DNA of 64,000 nucleotides from Rosenbergiella epipactidis. GTDB taxonomy: Bacteria > Pseudomonadota > Gammaproteobacteria > Enterobacterales > Enterobacteriaceae. The notes beneath the pieces are model-generated. The model saw only the letters and a list, made by a program, of their open reading frames with translations, searched no databases and was not told the origin of the DNA. The stretch is taken from positions 186,001 through 250,000 of the forward strand of contig NZ_JABBFQ010000001.1 of assembly GCF_018494055.1 (NCBI RefSeq), in the 5' to 3' direction. Positions 50,107 through 60,505 of the stretch are shown piece by piece. Both the position numbers and the translations under genes were made by a program. How positions within the stretch are numbered: position 1 is the stretch's first letter; each line of letters begins with the position of its first letter.

Positions 50107-51531
50107 TTACTCTTCAACAGATAAATTGGGTTGCCGACGGCTTAAATAGTTTGCGTATAACAAGGTCAGAATGATCGGTACGGTGATAGCGATAAGCATG
50201 GCGAAGAAAAAGGTTAACCAAAACTGCGGCTGGATAGAGAGAATGCCTGGTAGACCGCCGACACCAATGCCATTGGCAAGTACCTGATTAACGCCACAGA
50301 GCAAACCGGCGAGAGCTGAGCCGATCATCGCGCAAAGCATGGGGTATCGGTACTTCAAGTTCACGCCATACATTGCAGGTTCAGTCACTCCTAGATAAGC
50401 GGCTATCGCTGCGGGAACCGCAACGTCGCGCTGTTGACGACGTTTATCCCTTAGGATTATTGCAACCACTGCTGAGGCTTGGGCGATGTTCGATAGCGCT
50501 ATCAATGGCCATACCGGTGTGCCCCCCATGCTTTGAATCATCTGCATATCAATCGCTAGCGTCGTTTGATGGATGCCAGTGATTACCAGAGGCGCATAAA
50601 GAAAACCAAACAGCGCTGCGCCAATTGGCGCTAAACTTCCGGTCATAACATACTGAACGATAAATGCTACGCCTTCACCGAGTAAACGACCAAAGGGGCC
50701 AATCAGCGCATGGGCTAATGGGATGGCGAAGAGTAAAGAAGTGACGGGCACTAACACCAAATTTAAGGAAAGAGGAACAATACGGGTGAGCTGCCGCTCA
50801 ATCAGGGCTAACATCATCCCCGCGAGTATTGAAGGGATGACCTGCGCTTGATACCCTACTTTTTCCAGACTAAACCAACTAAAATCCCAAATTTCCGGAA
50901 TTTGTTGACCTAATAAATAAGAGTTCATTAATTGAGGCGAAACTAAGGTGATACCTAATATAATCCCTAATATAGGGGTTCCTTTCATTTTAGTGACTGT
51001 TGACCAACATACCGCGACCGGTAAAAACATAAAAATAGCTTCGCCGGGTAACCAAAGTAATTCATAGATAGTCTGCCAGACGGGATAGAGCTGAGCGAGG
51101 GCCAGACCATTCTGAAAAGGAATATCGCCAATAATATTTCTGAACCCCAATATTAGGCCGCCACTAATCAATGCAGGGAGTAGGGGGAAAAATATTTCGG
51201 CGATATGCGAAAAGGCGGCTTCTGAAAAAGACATATTTTTACGAGCGGCTTGGCGAATAGAGGACTTATCTGAACTTGAGAGATCAAGGGTTTCCATCAA
51301 GGCTTGATAATATTCCGTTACCTGTGGTCCGATCACGACCTGAAATTGCCCGGCATTAGTAAAACAACCCTTTACCATCGGCAGCTTTTCAATCTCTTTA
51401 GGTTTGGCTAGGCTAGGATCGTTAAGGACTAATCGTAAACGTGTAATACAATGGCTGACACTATTAATGTTAGCTTGCCCACCAAGTAATTTCACGAGGC
51501 TATCAATTTCCTTTTGATGCAGCTTACTCAT
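50107..51531 (-). CDS. treB: Trehalose-specific PTS EIIBC component TreB
   Basis: A 474-aa PTS permease that takes up and phosphorylates trehalose. EIIB domain at the N-terminus with phosphorylated Cys in SVSHCITRLRLVL, then an EIIC domain of about ten membrane segments, with GITLVSPQLMN and the conserved GVTEPAMYGVNLKY. There is no EIIA domain; the cell must use EIIA-Glc (Crr). First gene of the treB-treC-porin operon. In E. coli treR lies upstream; it is not present here. Confidence 0.95.
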   Translation of the reverse strand: MSKLHQKEIDSLVKLLGGQANINSVSHCITRLRLVLNDPSLAKPKEIEKLPMVKGCFTNAGQFQVVIGPQVTEYYQALMETLDLSSSDKSSIRQAARKNMSFSEAAFSHIAEIFFPLLPALISGGLILGFRNIIGDIPFQNGLALAQLYPVWQTIYELLWLPGEAIFMFLPVAVCWSTVTKMKGTPILGIILGITLVSPQLMNSYLLGQQIPEIWDFSWFSLEKVGYQAQVIPSILAGMMLALIERQLTRIVPLSLNLVLVPVTSLLFAIPLAHALIGPFGRLLGEGVAFIVQYVMTGSLAPIGAALFGFLYAPLVITGIHQTTLAIDMQMIQSMGGTPVWPLIALSNIAQASAVVAIILRDKRRQQRDVAVPAAIAAYLGVTEPAMYGVNLKYRYPMLCAMIGSALAGLLCGVNQVLANGIGVGGLPGILSIQPQFWLTFFFAMLIAITVPIILTLLYANYLSRRQPNLSVEE

Positions 51532-51881
51532 AATTCATCCTTTAATTTTATAGCAGAGCTGACCTAACTTCAGCCAGAGACAGAGGTTTAAGGCTGATAA
51601 TTATCTCGCTAAAATTGAGAGGTAAAATTTAACCTGCTCACGTTATAAAGGCTTGTTAATAATTAATGCTGTGGGATGAAGATCACTTAAATAGGTTAAT
51701 TAGGTGTTTTAATCAGAGGGAGATGTTTTTATATTAATTAAAGCTTTAATGATTTAATTTAAAAAAGAAGGGTAATTAATTATTAAAGTTAATAATAAAA
51801 TATATTTTATTAATGGTAAATAAAATGTGTGGGATTAAATGCAGGTTAAAAAATTGATGGATTGGATTGTACGATTATTAA
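51532..51881. other. AT-rich region between treB and tRNA-Val
   Basis: This 350-base gap includes the tre operon promoter, but no treR gene. The part at 51700-51840 is extremely AT-rich. I found no clean TreR operator or CRP site. Nothing else is seen. Confidence 0.4.
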
Positions 51882-51958
51882 TGGTGCGTCCGAGTGGACT
51901 CGAACCACCGACCCCCACCATGTCAAGGTGGTGCTCTAACCAACTGAGCTACGGACGC
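51882..51958 (-). tRNA. tRNA-Val (anticodon GAC)
   Basis: A 77-nt cloverleaf with encoded CCA. Acceptor stem GCGTCCG / CGGACGC, D-arm TAGCTCAGTTGGTTAGAG, anticodon stem CCACC / GGTGG around loop TTGACAT (anticodon GAC), and T-arm with GGTTCGAGTCC. Similar to E. coli valV/valW, which lie in the same neighbourhood near mdtK. Only one copy is present here. Confidence 0.96.
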
Positions 51959-52090
51959 ACACGCTGCATTGCTGCAGCGGGACGAATATTAACGGCATCC
52001 TTAGCGACTGGCAAGCAGAAAACCATAAATATCTACTAAATGGTTGACATCTAATCAGTGAGTGGAAATTTTAATCATTTCAAGCACTGT

Positions 52091-53464
52091 TTATCGGCTT
52101 GCGCGAGTTAAAATCACATTAGTCGGTTTTTTCTGCAAGCTAATGATACGTGAAACCATCATTATCGCCGCGGAGGTTAAACCGATGATGAAGCCACACC
52201 AAAAGCCAGCGGGCCCCATGCGCGGTACGACAACATCCGTCAATGCTAAAATATAGCCGCAGGGGAGTCCCAATAGCCAATAAGCAATAAAGGTAATAAA
52301 GAATATAGCTCGAGTATCTTTATAGCCTCGTAATGTCCCACTGCCAATGACTTGTACGCTGTCTGAGCATTGATAAATTGCTGCAAGAAACATTAACTGT
52401 CCCGCCAGCGCGACAACAGCAGGATCATCATTATATAACCGGGCAATATCATGTCGGAACACGACCGTCGCGATGGCAGTACAACAGACAAAACATAATC
52501 CGACAGCTTGAGATGTCCAGGCGGCGATTCGAGCGCCTTCTGTCGACCCACGTCCTAACTGATAGCCTACGCGGATAGTACTCGCAATTCCCATGGATAA
52601 CGGAATAACAAACATCAATGAGCTAAAATTTAGCGCAATCTGGTGCCCAGCAACGTCAACGATGCCCAGAGGAGAAACTAATATTGCCACCACCGCAAAC
52701 AGAGTGACCTCAAAAAACAGGGCAGAGGCGATGGGTAATCCAAGTGTGATAATCCGAGCGATGACGTTAAAGTTGGGTTTAGCCCAGCGAACAGTGGGGC
52801 GGATATCTTTTAGGCTACGAGATTTTTTGGTCCATAGCCAGAGGCCCAAAAACATTAACCAATAGACGGAAGCGGTGGCAACACCACAGCCGACCCCACC
52901 CAGTGCAGGCATACCAAAATGACCATAAATAAAGATATAGTTAATCGGGATATTGCACAGTAACCCGATAAAACCGAAGACCATACTCGGCGTTGTCTTT
53001 GATAGGCCATCACATTGGTCGCGGATAACTTGAAAATAAAGAAATCCCGGCGCTCCCCACATCAGAGCGTGCAGATAACGTTCAGCAATATCTGCCATCT
53101 TAGGATCGATTCCTGACATAGCTCGAATAAATATTCCAGCATTCCAGATGATGGCAATCACGAAAATTGAAAGGAAGGTGGCAAGCCATAAACCTTGTTG
53201 AACATGATCGCCAACTTTGTTTCTATGTCCCGAGCCCGCAAAATGAGCGACCGTGGGCGTGATCGCCATTAATATCCCTAATGCGAAGAGAATCACAGGT
53301 AGCCATATTGAGGTACCGATCGCAACGGCCGCCATATCGGTCGCACTTACCGAACCTGCCATTGTCGTATCAACAAACCCCATCGCGGTTTGCGAGGTTT
53401 GCGACAATATGACAGGGATAGCTAACAAAAGTAACTGTTTAGCTTCTTTAAAATACTTTCGCAC
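52091..53464 (-). CDS. mdtK: MATE-family multidrug efflux protein MdtK (NorM)
   Basis: A 457-aa inner-membrane antiporter, Na+ or H+ driven, that exports fluoroquinolones and cationic dyes. It has 12 hydrophobic segments with [20 protein letters not shown] in helix 1 and the paired MATE repeats. Closest to E. coli MdtK (457 aa). The start codon is GTG at 53462-53464, with AAGGAT upstream. Divergent from ribC, as in E. coli. Confidence 0.95.
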   Translation of the reverse strand: MRKYFKEAKQLLLLAIPVILSQTSQTAMGFVDTTMAGSVSATDMAAVAIGTSIWLPVILFALGILMAITPTVAHFAGSGHRNKVGDHVQQGLWLATFLSIFVIAIIWNAGIFIRAMSGIDPKMADIAERYLHALMWGAPGFLYFQVIRDQCDGLSKTTPSMVFGFIGLLCNIPINYIFIYGHFGMPALGGVGCGVATASVYWLMFLGLWLWTKKSRSLKDIRPTVRWAKPNFNVIARIITLGLPIASALFFEVTLFAVVAILVSPLGIVDVAGHQIALNFSSLMFVIPLSMGIASTIRVGYQLGRGSTEGARIAAWTSQAVGLCFVCCTAIATVVFRHDIARLYNDDPAVVALAGQLMFLAAIYQCSDSVQVIGSGTLRGYKDTRAIFFITFIAYWLLGLPCGYILALTDVVVPRMGPAGFWCGFIIGLTSAAIMMVSRIISLQKKPTNVILTRASR

Positions 53465-53623
53465 TGGATATCCTTAACATAATTATTATCCCAATCTCAA
53501 GCTATCATCGCGCAATGGCGTGCATTCATAAAGGAGAAAACATAATTATTTTCCCTCATCGCACCAGCACGTCATGATAGCGGCTTAATCTGTGATAATC
53601 TGAAGTAAAATAAGGGGGAAGAG

Positions 53624-54232
53624 ATGTTTACTGGTATTGTACTCGGCACGGCTGAAATTATTGATATAGATGAACAACCGCTATTTCGAACACATAAAGT
53701 CAAATTCCCAGTGGAATGGCTAGATGCCTTACAGATTGGCGCATCGGTTGCCCATAATGGATGCTGTTTAACCGTTACCGCGATCGAAGGGAATATCGTG
53801 AGTTTCGACTTAATCAAAGAAACCCTTCGCGTCACAAATTTGGGACAATTAACCGTTGGCGACCGCGTGAATATTGAGCGAGCGGCAAAATTCTCTGACG
53901 AGATCGGCGGACACTTAATGTCCGGCCATATTATGGCTCAAGCTTCAGTCTGCAAAATTATTCAATCCGAGCATAACCGTGAGGTCTGGTTTGAAATTGA
54001 CGATTCAAGCCTGATGAAATATATCCTACATAAAGGATTTATTGGTATTGATGGTTGTAGCCTAACCCTTGGAGATGTCACTGAGCGGCGTTTCTGCGTT
54101 CACTTAATTCCTGAAACCTTGGAACGCACACTGTTATCCGATCGTAAATTAGGCGATTCCGTCAATATTGAGATTGATACCCAGACACAGGCTATTGTTG
54201 ATACCGTTGAAAGAATGTTGAATAAAAAATAA
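53624..54232 (+). CDS. ribC: Riboflavin synthase alpha chain
   Basis: A 202-aa enzyme that dismutates two lumazines to riboflavin. It shows the duplicated lumazine-binding domain: [12 protein letters not shown] and [12 protein letters not shown] with [10 protein letters not shown] in the second half. Trimeric and cytosolic. Also called ribE in some genomes. No FMN riboswitch is visible upstream. Divergent from mdtK and convergent with cfa. Confidence 0.96.
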   Translation: MFTGIVLGTAEIIDIDEQPLFRTHKVKFPVEWLDALQIGASVAHNGCCLTVTAIEGNIVSFDLIKETLRVTNLGQLTVGDRVNIERAAKFSDEIGGHLMSGHIMAQASVCKIIQSEHNREVWFEIDDSSLMKYILHKGFIGIDGCSLTLGDVTERRFCVHLIPETLERTLLSDRKLGDSVNIEIDTQTQAIVDTVERMLNKK

Positions 54233-54240
54233 CAATAAAA

Positions 54241-54265
54241 AAAGCTCCCGAGTAAAGGGAGCTTT
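54241..54265. terminator. Terminator between ribC and cfa
   Basis: AAAGCTCCC / GGGAGCTTT hairpin. On the minus strand it is followed by seven T, so it is strongest for cfa; on the plus strand only a weak T run follows. Confidence 0.8.
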
Positions 54266-54269
54266 AGAT

Positions 54270-55418
54270 TTAGCGTGCTACGCGCAATCCACCATCAATT
54301 CCGCGACTCAATACCACTTGCCATAACTGAATGTCGCGTGAGCGAAACGCCCCCGCACAAGCATTAAGATAGTAAGTAAACATCCGCTTGAAACGTGGAT
54401 CGTAACGTTGTGACAATTCAGGCCATGCGGCAAGAAATCTTTCATACCAGGCCATCAATGTCTTATCGTAGTCGGGACCAAAATTGTGCCAGTCCTCCAT
54501 GACGAAATGCGGTTCACTGTATTGTGCGATGTGATTGACAGAAGGTAGGCAGCCATTAGGAAAGATATATTTATCTATCCACGGATCGACGTGAAGATCC
54601 GTGTGGTTCGACCCAATGGTGTGTAATACGAAAATACCATCGGGTTTCAGGTTTCTAGCAGCCACATCGAAATAGGTCGCATAATTTTTCGGACCAACGT
54701 GCTCAAACATCCCAACCGATACGATTCGGTCGAACTGCTCGTGAAGATCGCGATAATCTTGTAATAAGATTTCAACGTCCAACCCCGCACAGCGTTGTTG
54801 CGCCATTTTTTGCTGCTCGGCGGAAATCGTGACGCCCTTCACTTTGACGTGATAGTGTTTGGCTGCATATTCTGAGAGCCCCCCCCAGCCACAACCAATA
54901 TCTAATAATGTCATCCCTGGTTGGAGTTGTAATTTACGACAAATTAGGTCGAGTTTAGCCTCTTGAGCCGCTTCAAGGGTCGATGCCGTTGCCCAATAAC
55001 CGCAAGAATATTGCATATAGGGATCGAGCATCAATGAAAAGAGGTCATTTCCTAAGTCGTAATGTTCTTTGCCAACGATCCACGCACGCTTTCTTGATTG
55101 GAGATTGGTGAGCCTCGCGGTAGCGATGCGTAACGTATCTTTAAAGTGGCGGGGGAGTTGATGATCTAATTTATGACGCAGAACTTTGGTGAAGAAAATA
55201 TCGAGGCGGTCGCATTCCCACCAGCCATCCATATAACTTTCACCTAAGCCTAAAGAACCTTCTTGTAATACGCGTTTAAAAAATTGCTGATTGATGATGC
55301 GAATATCACCAGGCCTTGAGCCGTTAATCTGAATATCTGCACTGTCGAGTAACTCTTGTGCAATACGAAACCAATGATCTTCTTTTAAATTAACTTCTTC
55401 TATACATGATGTAGACAT
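54270..55418 (-). CDS. cfa: Cyclopropane-fatty-acyl-phospholipid synthase
   Basis: A 382-aa SAM-dependent enzyme that converts unsaturated acyl chains of membrane lipids to cyclopropanes in stationary phase and acid stress. SAM site LLDIGCGWGG, then VGVTISAEQQ-type motif (GVTISAEQQKMAQ), MFEHVGPKNY, and bicarbonate-site Glu/His/Tyr region HTIGSNH. Same length as E. coli Cfa. Intact. Confidence 0.98.
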   Translation of the reverse strand: MSTSCIEEVNLKEDHWFRIAQELLDSADIQINGSRPGDIRIINQQFFKRVLQEGSLGLGESYMDGWWECDRLDIFFTKVLRHKLDHQLPRHFKDTLRIATARLTNLQSRKRAWIVGKEHYDLGNDLFSLMLDPYMQYSCGYWATASTLEAAQEAKLDLICRKLQLQPGMTLLDIGCGWGGLSEYAAKHYHVKVKGVTISAEQQKMAQQRCAGLDVEILLQDYRDLHEQFDRIVSVGMFEHVGPKNYATYFDVAARNLKPDGIFVLHTIGSNHTDLHVDPWIDKYIFPNGCLPSVNHIAQYSEPHFVMEDWHNFGPDYDKTLMAWYERFLAAWPELSQRYDPRFKRMFTYYLNACAGAFRSRDIQLWQVVLSRGIDGGLRVAR

Positions 55419-55629
55419 ATGCGTATATCACCTGTTCAAATAACACACTACGCTTGGAAGCGGTTGCATGACTTTCTGGAGAAAGGTAAACAGCTATTCA
55501 TCAGTGACTACTCGTTATTTTTATAATGCAGTGAATACGTAAAGTTTTGTATGACGTTATCCACCGAATTCAGTATAGGACTGAGTTCGGCAGAGTTCAA
55601 TAGAGGATCAGTGCGGAATAGGAGAGGCG

Positions 55630-56799
55630 TTAGCGAGCAGATTTATCGGCCGATGCTTGGTAAAAATAGCCGATTAACGCCAGTATCACCGTTGATGCCA
55701 TAGCGATGACGGTAATGCTGACCACGTGCTCAATTTGAGAAGAGACCCAAAGACTGTACAAAAAACATAACCCAAGTTGAGTAAAGTTTTGTACCGAAGC
55801 GGCTTTGCCACTGTGCTCAGGGAACGCTTTTAACGCTTTAGACACCACGATTGGGTAGATAGCACCGTTTGCCATCGCCATCACGCTAAAAGGCACCAGT
55901 AGGCGTGTTAACGAGGGGGTCATCCATAAACCCACAACAAGCAACGCAGAGACACTGACCAAGTACGCGAGCAGTAACCAAGGGAGTAGCTGCTCGCCGC
56001 TAAAACGATTGAGTAAGGCACGGCAACCAAAACCACCGATTAAGAAGGTCACGGTTTGCGGGATATAGCTCAACCCAATCTCGCTAGGGCTTAACCCTAA
56101 TTGCCCCATGATAAAAGGCGAACCCGTTAGCCAAGCAAAGAAACTGGCCGAACAGGCGGCATAGATAACAATATTGCCTAAAAATTGCGGCCGTGACAGT
56201 AACCTTTTATAAGGCAGATGCGCAGTCTCGCTGGAGGCGTGTGAGCGGCCCGATGGCAGTAAGTAGAATGTCAGCCCTAATAATACGGCACTGATTAAGG
56301 TCAAGGTGACAAAGATGGCTTGCCAATCAAAATGCGTAATCAGCCACGCGCCAATTAGCGGTGCAAGAGCGGGAGAGAGGGCGACCAGCGGCATAATAGC
56401 CGCGAACATTTTATGCGCCTTTTCCTTAGGAAAGTGGTCAAGCACTAAAGACTGCCAGCACACTGCCGCGGCACAAACTCCGCAGGCTTGTAGAAAGCGG
56501 AGAACTAATAACACACGGGCATCCGTCACCCAAACTACCGCAAGACAACTCAGCGTGAACAGCGACAAGCCCCATACTAAGACGGTTCGACGACCGATCT
56601 TATCGGATAAAGGTCCCCAGAATAGCTGTGCGCAACAAAAACCGGCTAAGAATAAACTCAGACTGGCACTGACCATATTGGCACTGGTTACCAGATAGTC
56701 TTGCATGGCAGTAAATGCCGGGAGATACATATCGGTGGCTAAAAATCCAAGCATGCTTAATAGGGCGAGGTAAACAAAGAAGAGTTTGGGATGTTGCAT
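55630..56799 (-). CDS. punC: Purine nucleoside MFS transporter PunC (YdhC)
   Basis: A 389-aa Bcr/CflA-family protein with 12 predicted helices: LATDMYLPAFTAMQ in helix 1 and GPLSDKIGRRTVLV in loop 2-3. It resembles E. coli YdhC, which is now called PunC and is controlled by the neighbouring LysR regulator PunR. Its divergent partner here is that regulator, supporting the orthology. Transport of purine nucleosides is known from E. coli, not shown here. Confidence 0.88.
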   Translation of the reverse strand: MQHPKLFFVYLALLSMLGFLATDMYLPAFTAMQDYLVTSANMVSASLSLFLAGFCCAQLFWGPLSDKIGRRTVLVWGLSLFTLSCLAVVWVTDARVLLVLRFLQACGVCAAAVCWQSLVLDHFPKEKAHKMFAAIMPLVALSPALAPLIGAWLITHFDWQAIFVTLTLISAVLLGLTFYLLPSGRSHASSETAHLPYKRLLSRPQFLGNIVIYAACSASFFAWLTGSPFIMGQLGLSPSEIGLSYIPQTVTFLIGGFGCRALLNRFSGEQLLPWLLLAYLVSVSALLVVGLWMTPSLTRLLVPFSVMAMANGAIYPIVVSKALKAFPEHSGKAASVQNFTQLGLCFLYSLWVSSQIEHVVSITVIAMASTVILALIGYFYQASADKSAR

Positions 56800-56902
56800 G
56801 GGGCGTCCTAGTCAAAATAATCCGGGAAGTGTAAAAGGATGCAGACTTGTTTGTAAAACGGTAATATTTGCCATCACTATTCAAAATAATTGAAAGCAAG
56901 CT

Positions 56903-57805
56903 ATGTGGTCAGAATATACTTTAACTGTTATTGATAGCGTCGCCCGCAATGGTAGCTTCTCGGGAGCCGCTCACGAATTGCATAGAGTACCCTCGGCAAT
57001 CAGTTACTCAGTGAAACAAGTGGAGGAGTGGTTAGCGGTCGACCTGTTTGAACGCCGTCATCGCGATGTTGTGTTAACCGCCTCCGGCGAGCATTTTCTT
57101 ACCGAAGCGCGAAGTGTTATCAAAAAAATGAATAGTACTCGTCAACAATGCCAGCAGCTGGCGAATGGTTGGCGAGGTCGTTTCTCCGTCGCGATCGATA
57201 GGATAGTGAAACAATCGCGCGTCGAACAACTGGTAGTGGATTTCTATCGCCACTTTCCTGATATCGAGCTTCATATTAACGACGAAGTCTTTAATGGTGT
57301 ATGGGATGCGCTGGCAGATGGTCGCGTGGATATGGCGATTGGCGCTACCCAGGCCGTGCCTGTCACTGGACGCTTTAGCGTTCGCGATATGGGAAAACTT
57401 TCTTGGTGTTGCGTAGTCGCCAACGACCATCCTCTACAGGGTCAAATCCGTATTGAGGAAGATGATCTGCGGCGATGGCCGTCGCTTGTGATCGAGGATA
57501 CGTCACGGGTGCTTCCTCGCCGGGATACCTGGACTCTGGATAACCAACGGCGTCTGGTGGTACCCAACTGGCCAGTAGGGATGCGTTGCGTACAAAATGG
57601 GCTTTGTGTGGCAATGGTGCCCGCACATATTGCTATGCCTTACCTGCAGCAAGGGACGCTTGTTGAATTGCCCATAAGCTTTCCGGATAGCCCTTGTTAT
57701 CTGAGCTGGCGAGAAAATAGCTTTTCACCTGCCTTGCAGTGGATTTTGGATTATCTCGGTGATACTGCCACTCTTAACCAAGAGTGGCTAGTGTCGGAAG
57801 GTTAG
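56903..57805 (+). CDS. punR: LysR-family regulator PunR (YdhB)
   Basis: A 300-aa LysR-type activator. N-terminal winged HTH with [19 protein letters not shown] and [17 protein letters not shown]-terminal effector domain. Close to E. coli YdhB/PunR in both parts, including [12 protein letters not shown]. It activates punC, encoded divergently across a 103-base gap. The stop overlaps that of convergent purR by three bases. Confidence 0.9.
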   Translation: MWSEYTLTVIDSVARNGSFSGAAHELHRVPSAISYSVKQVEEWLAVDLFERRHRDVVLTASGEHFLTEARSVIKKMNSTRQQCQQLANGWRGRFSVAIDRIVKQSRVEQLVVDFYRHFPDIELHINDEVFNGVWDALADGRVDMAIGATQAVPVTGRFSVRDMGKLSWCCVVANDHPLQGQIRIEEDDLRRWPSLVIEDTSRVLPRRDTWTLDNQRRLVVPNWPVGMRCVQNGLCVAMVPAHIAMPYLQQGTLVELPISFPDSPCYLSWRENSFSPALQWILDYLGDTATLNQEWLVSEG

Positions 57806-58827
57806 CGGCGATAGTCGATGTAAGGGCCATCAATGACGGAGCGACGCTCAACCAGTTGAGGGTGGATCTCAAGGCGTTGGGCCTCATCGCGCTTATTAAC
57901 GATACGATCGAGCAACATTTCTAACGCCTTTTCGCCCAATTCAATCTTAGGTTGATGAATGGTGGTTAATGCCGGGCTGAAATAGCGCGAGTTGCGGATA
58001 TTGTCATACCCGATCACCGAAATATCTTGAGGAACATTTAATCCCTGTTCATTGGCGGCGCAAATTGCCCCCATTGCCATCACATCCCCGCCACAGAATA
58101 CGGCAGTCGGTCGTTGTTTTTGAGAAAGAATCTGTTGCATGGCTTGGTAACCCGATTCTGATTCGAAATCCCCTTGAACGATCCATTCCTCACGGGGCGT
58201 AATGCCCGCATCCTTTAACGCTTTAATAAATCCGGCTAACCGTCCCTCGCCCGTATGGCGTTCCATCTGTCCTGGAATACAACCAATATCGCGATGGCCA
58301 CGATCCAATAAATAACGAGCGGCTAAATGTCCGCCCGCGAAAGCGTTATCTTCAACAGTATCGGTGAATTGGGCATGAGAACTCCCCCAGTCCATAACCA
58401 CCATCGGCAGTTGGCTGTGCTCTTCAAGCATTTTTAATAGGGAGTCTGGGTATTCGGCACACATCACCATTAATCCATCGACGCGTTTTTGCGCCATCAT
58501 TGATAAGTAGGCACGCTGTTTTTCAAAGTCGGTATGGGCATTAGCTAACAATAGGGTGTAGCCATGCTGGAAACATTTCTTTTCTATCGCTTCAATGATC
58601 TCCGCCCAGTAAGGGGCTTCGACTGAGGTAGACAATAGACCGATGGTCTTAGTGGTGTTGACTTTAAGGCTACGCGCCACGGCACTCGGTGAGTAGTGAA
58701 GAGTATTTATAGCATCCCACACGGTTTGCTGGGTTTGTTCCGCAACGAAACGCGTTTTATTAATTACGTGTGAAACAGTGGTAGTGGAAACCCCGGCGAG
58801 TTTTGCCACATCTTTAATCGTTGCCAT
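57802..58827 (-). CDS. purR: Purine repressor PurR
   Basis: A 341-aa LacI-family repressor of purine synthesis genes, using hypoxanthine or guanine as corepressor. N-terminal [23 protein letters not shown] with hinge helix [10 protein letters not shown], then the periplasmic-binding-like domain. Sequence follows E. coli PurR (341 aa) end to end. A PurR box lies 14 bases upstream of the ATG, so it is autoregulated. Confidence 0.97.
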   Translation of the reverse strand: MATIKDVAKLAGVSTTTVSHVINKTRFVAEQTQQTVWDAINTLHYSPSAVARSLKVNTTKTIGLLSTSVEAPYWAEIIEAIEKKCFQHGYTLLLANAHTDFEKQRAYLSMMAQKRVDGLMVMCAEYPDSLLKMLEEHSQLPMVVMDWGSSHAQFTDTVEDNAFAGGHLAARYLLDRGHRDIGCIPGQMERHTGEGRLAGFIKALKDAGITPREEWIVQGDFESESGYQAMQQILSQKQRPTAVFCGGDVMAMGAICAANEQGLNVPQDISVIGYDNIRNSRYFSPALTTIHQPKIELGEKALEMLLDRIVNKRDEAQRLEIHPQLVERRSVIDGPYIDYRR

Positions 58828-58840
58828 GGGGTATTCTCCT

Positions 58841-58856
58841 AGGAAAGCGTTTGCGT
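58841..58856 (-). promoter_or_regulatory. PurR box upstream of purR
   Basis: ACGCAAACGCTTTCCT on the minus strand fits every defined position of the consensus ANGCAANCGNTTNCNT. Position supports autorepression, as in E. coli purR. Confidence 0.9.
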
Positions 58857-58984
58857 TTGCGCAACTAAAAATAAAGGGGGGTGAATTCTAGCAGGGTGGA
58901 GAGGCTAAAACGAGCTTTTTGCGCAACAACTTGCTCGAGTTTACAAATCGTTACGTAGGAAGCGGGATAACCGTGTTGGAAATA

Positions 58985-59010
58985 AAAAATCCCCGATTAA
59001 CGGGGATTGT
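58985..59010 (-). terminator. Terminator after mepH
   Basis: ATCCCCG / CGGGGAT stem with TTAA loop and a T run on the minus strand. Confidence 0.85.
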
Positions 59011-59027
59011 AGTGAAAGAGAGGCGTG

Positions 59028-59813
59028 CTAGCGTACAGAGTTTGGTGTCATAACACGGCGTGCGCCGATGTAGTGTTTTTGCCAATAGTCGCCAGTTAGG
59101 TCGGTAATTTGAATATCTTTACCCGTACGCGGGGATTGAATGAACTTTCCATTGCCGACATAGACACCGACATGGTCAGCTGCGCCACGACGATGAATAC
59201 GGAAAAATACTAAGTCACCTTTTTGCAAAGAATTCCTTTTCACTGGTGCCGCATCGCGTAAATGGTACATCTCGTTGGCAGTACGTGGGATCTTGAATTT
59301 CACCAAATCTTTATAAGCGTAATAAACCAGTCCGCTGCAATCGAAACCCGTATGCGGAGAGGTGCCTCCCCATTGATAAGGTTTACCCAATTGGTTCATC
59401 AATTTATTCATCGCAGTTTGGCGGGCTTTCTGATATTTCTGATGATGGGTAGCACTCATCACCATTGCTGCAGAGTGGGGGGAGGCGATGCGCGTTTTAT
59501 GACGTGCTAACACTTTCTGGCCAGCATAATATTTCTTTTGTGTGATGCGAGATTTAGCCAGTTTTGCAGATTTTGTTGAGTGTGTACGTGATAGGGTTTT
59601 CTTAGCAACATGCTTTACTTTATGAGGTTGGGGCTGTTTAGTGCGCTTAGTTGCGGTTTTTACCTGTTTGCGTTTGCGACGCGTATCTTCAGCGCTCGCC
59701 TTTTTTACCGATTTATGCGCCGTGGCATTAAGATGTCGGTGAGGGGCCGCTTCAGCGACAGTGAAAAAAAGTTGCATAAAAGCAAGTATTGAAAGCGTTA
59801 TTATTAGCCGCAT
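59028..59813 (-). CDS. mepH: Murein DD-endopeptidase MepH (YdhO)
   Basis: A 261-aa secreted NlpC/P60 enzyme that cuts DD-crosslinks during wall growth. Signal peptide ends near VAEA, followed by a long Lys/Thr/His-rich linker, then the catalytic domain: GKPYQWGGTSPHTGFDCSGL in two parts with the catalytic Cys, and DHVGVYVGNGKFIQSP with the His. Position between purR and grxD matches E. coli ydhO. Intact; terminator follows. Confidence 0.93.
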   Translation of the reverse strand: MRLIITLSILAFMQLFFTVAEAAPHRHLNATAHKSVKKASAEDTRRKRKQVKTATKRTKQPQPHKVKHVAKKTLSRTHSTKSAKLAKSRITQKKYYAGQKVLARHKTRIASPHSAAMVMSATHHQKYQKARQTAMNKLMNQLGKPYQWGGTSPHTGFDCSGLVYYAYKDLVKFKIPRTANEMYHLRDAAPVKRNSLQKGDLVFFRIHRRGAADHVGVYVGNGKFIQSPRTGKDIQITDLTGDYWQKHYIGARRVMTPNSVR

Positions 59814-59870
59814 ATTTTATATTTAGTCAGTGATGTACTCAAATAAGAGTCAGTGAGTAAAAAAAAACCT

Positions 59871-59886
59871 CTGACAACGTTGTCAG
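59871..59886. promoter_or_regulatory. Perfect 16-bp palindrome upstream of mepH
   Basis: CTGACAACGTTGTCAG with a central CG, a form typical of operators of LacI/GalR-type repressors. It lies 57 bases upstream of mepH in a 346-base gap (59814-60159) shared with grxD. The cognate regulator is not known. It has A run before it, so a weak terminator cannot be excluded. Confidence 0.5.
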
Positions 59887-60018
59887 CCCCATAAGCCATT
59901 CTAATCCAGAACTTTTCAAAAAGTTAAGCGAGAATGTAATTAAATCTGTTACTAAGCGTGATTGCGTTAACTACTTATCTATTAAATCGGCTAGAGTAGG
60001 GAAAATTGATTTTATCAT

Positions 60019-60034
60019 TGTGATCTGTATCACA
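60019..60034. promoter_or_regulatory. CRP site between mepH and grxD
   Basis: TGTGATCTGTATCACA has perfect half sites (TGTGA, six bases, TCACA). It lies 126 bases before grxD and 206 bases before mepH, so the regulated gene is unclear. Confidence 0.75.
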
Positions 60035-60159
60035 TAATTGTTTATTAATAAGATAATTCCTATCTATACGCACCATGCAAAACTCCACCATCAGAGAATT
60101 CACACCGGCCACGATAAACGGTACACTATAAGAAATTAAGCTGTTGTTGAGGAAGCAAA

Positions 60160-60492
60160 ATGAGCACTCTAGAAAAAATTAAAACACAAATCTCTGAAAA
60201 CCCAATCCTGCTCTATATGAAAGGATCGCCTAAACTGCCGAGCTGTGGGTTTTCTGCGCAAGCTGTTCAAGCCTTATCAGGTTGTGGCGAACGTTTTGCC
60301 TATGTAGATATTCTACAGAATCCAGATATTCGTGCTGAGTTACCCGCTTACGCTAACTGGCCAACCTTCCCACAATTATGGGTAGACGGTGAGCTAGTGG
60401 GGGGATGTGACATTATTATGGAAATGTATCAGCGCGGCGAACTGCAATCTCTGATCAAAGAGACTGCAGATAAGTACCGCGAAGCCGAATAA
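60160..60492 (+). CDS. grxD: Monothiol glutaredoxin GrxD
   Basis: A 110-aa monothiol glutaredoxin with the CGFS active site (PSCGFSAQAVQAL), the thioredoxin-fold WPTFPQLWVDGELVGG with cis-Pro, and glutathione-binding CDIIMEM. It holds a [2Fe-2S] cluster with BolA proteins and moves Fe-S clusters. Slightly shorter than E. coli GrxD (115 aa). GAGGAAGC site upstream. Confidence 0.97.
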   Translation: MSTLEKIKTQISENPILLYMKGSPKLPSCGFSAQAVQALSGCGERFAYVDILQNPDIRAELPAYANWPTFPQLWVDGELVGGCDIIMEMYQRGELQSLIKETADKYREAE

Positions 60493-60505
60493 TCAGGCTT
60501 ATTCG

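Noticed and set aside
51663..51690. CRP-like TGTGG...TCACT upstream of treB
   Set aside because: The half sites are eight bases apart instead of six and one is poor, so it does not fit CRP.
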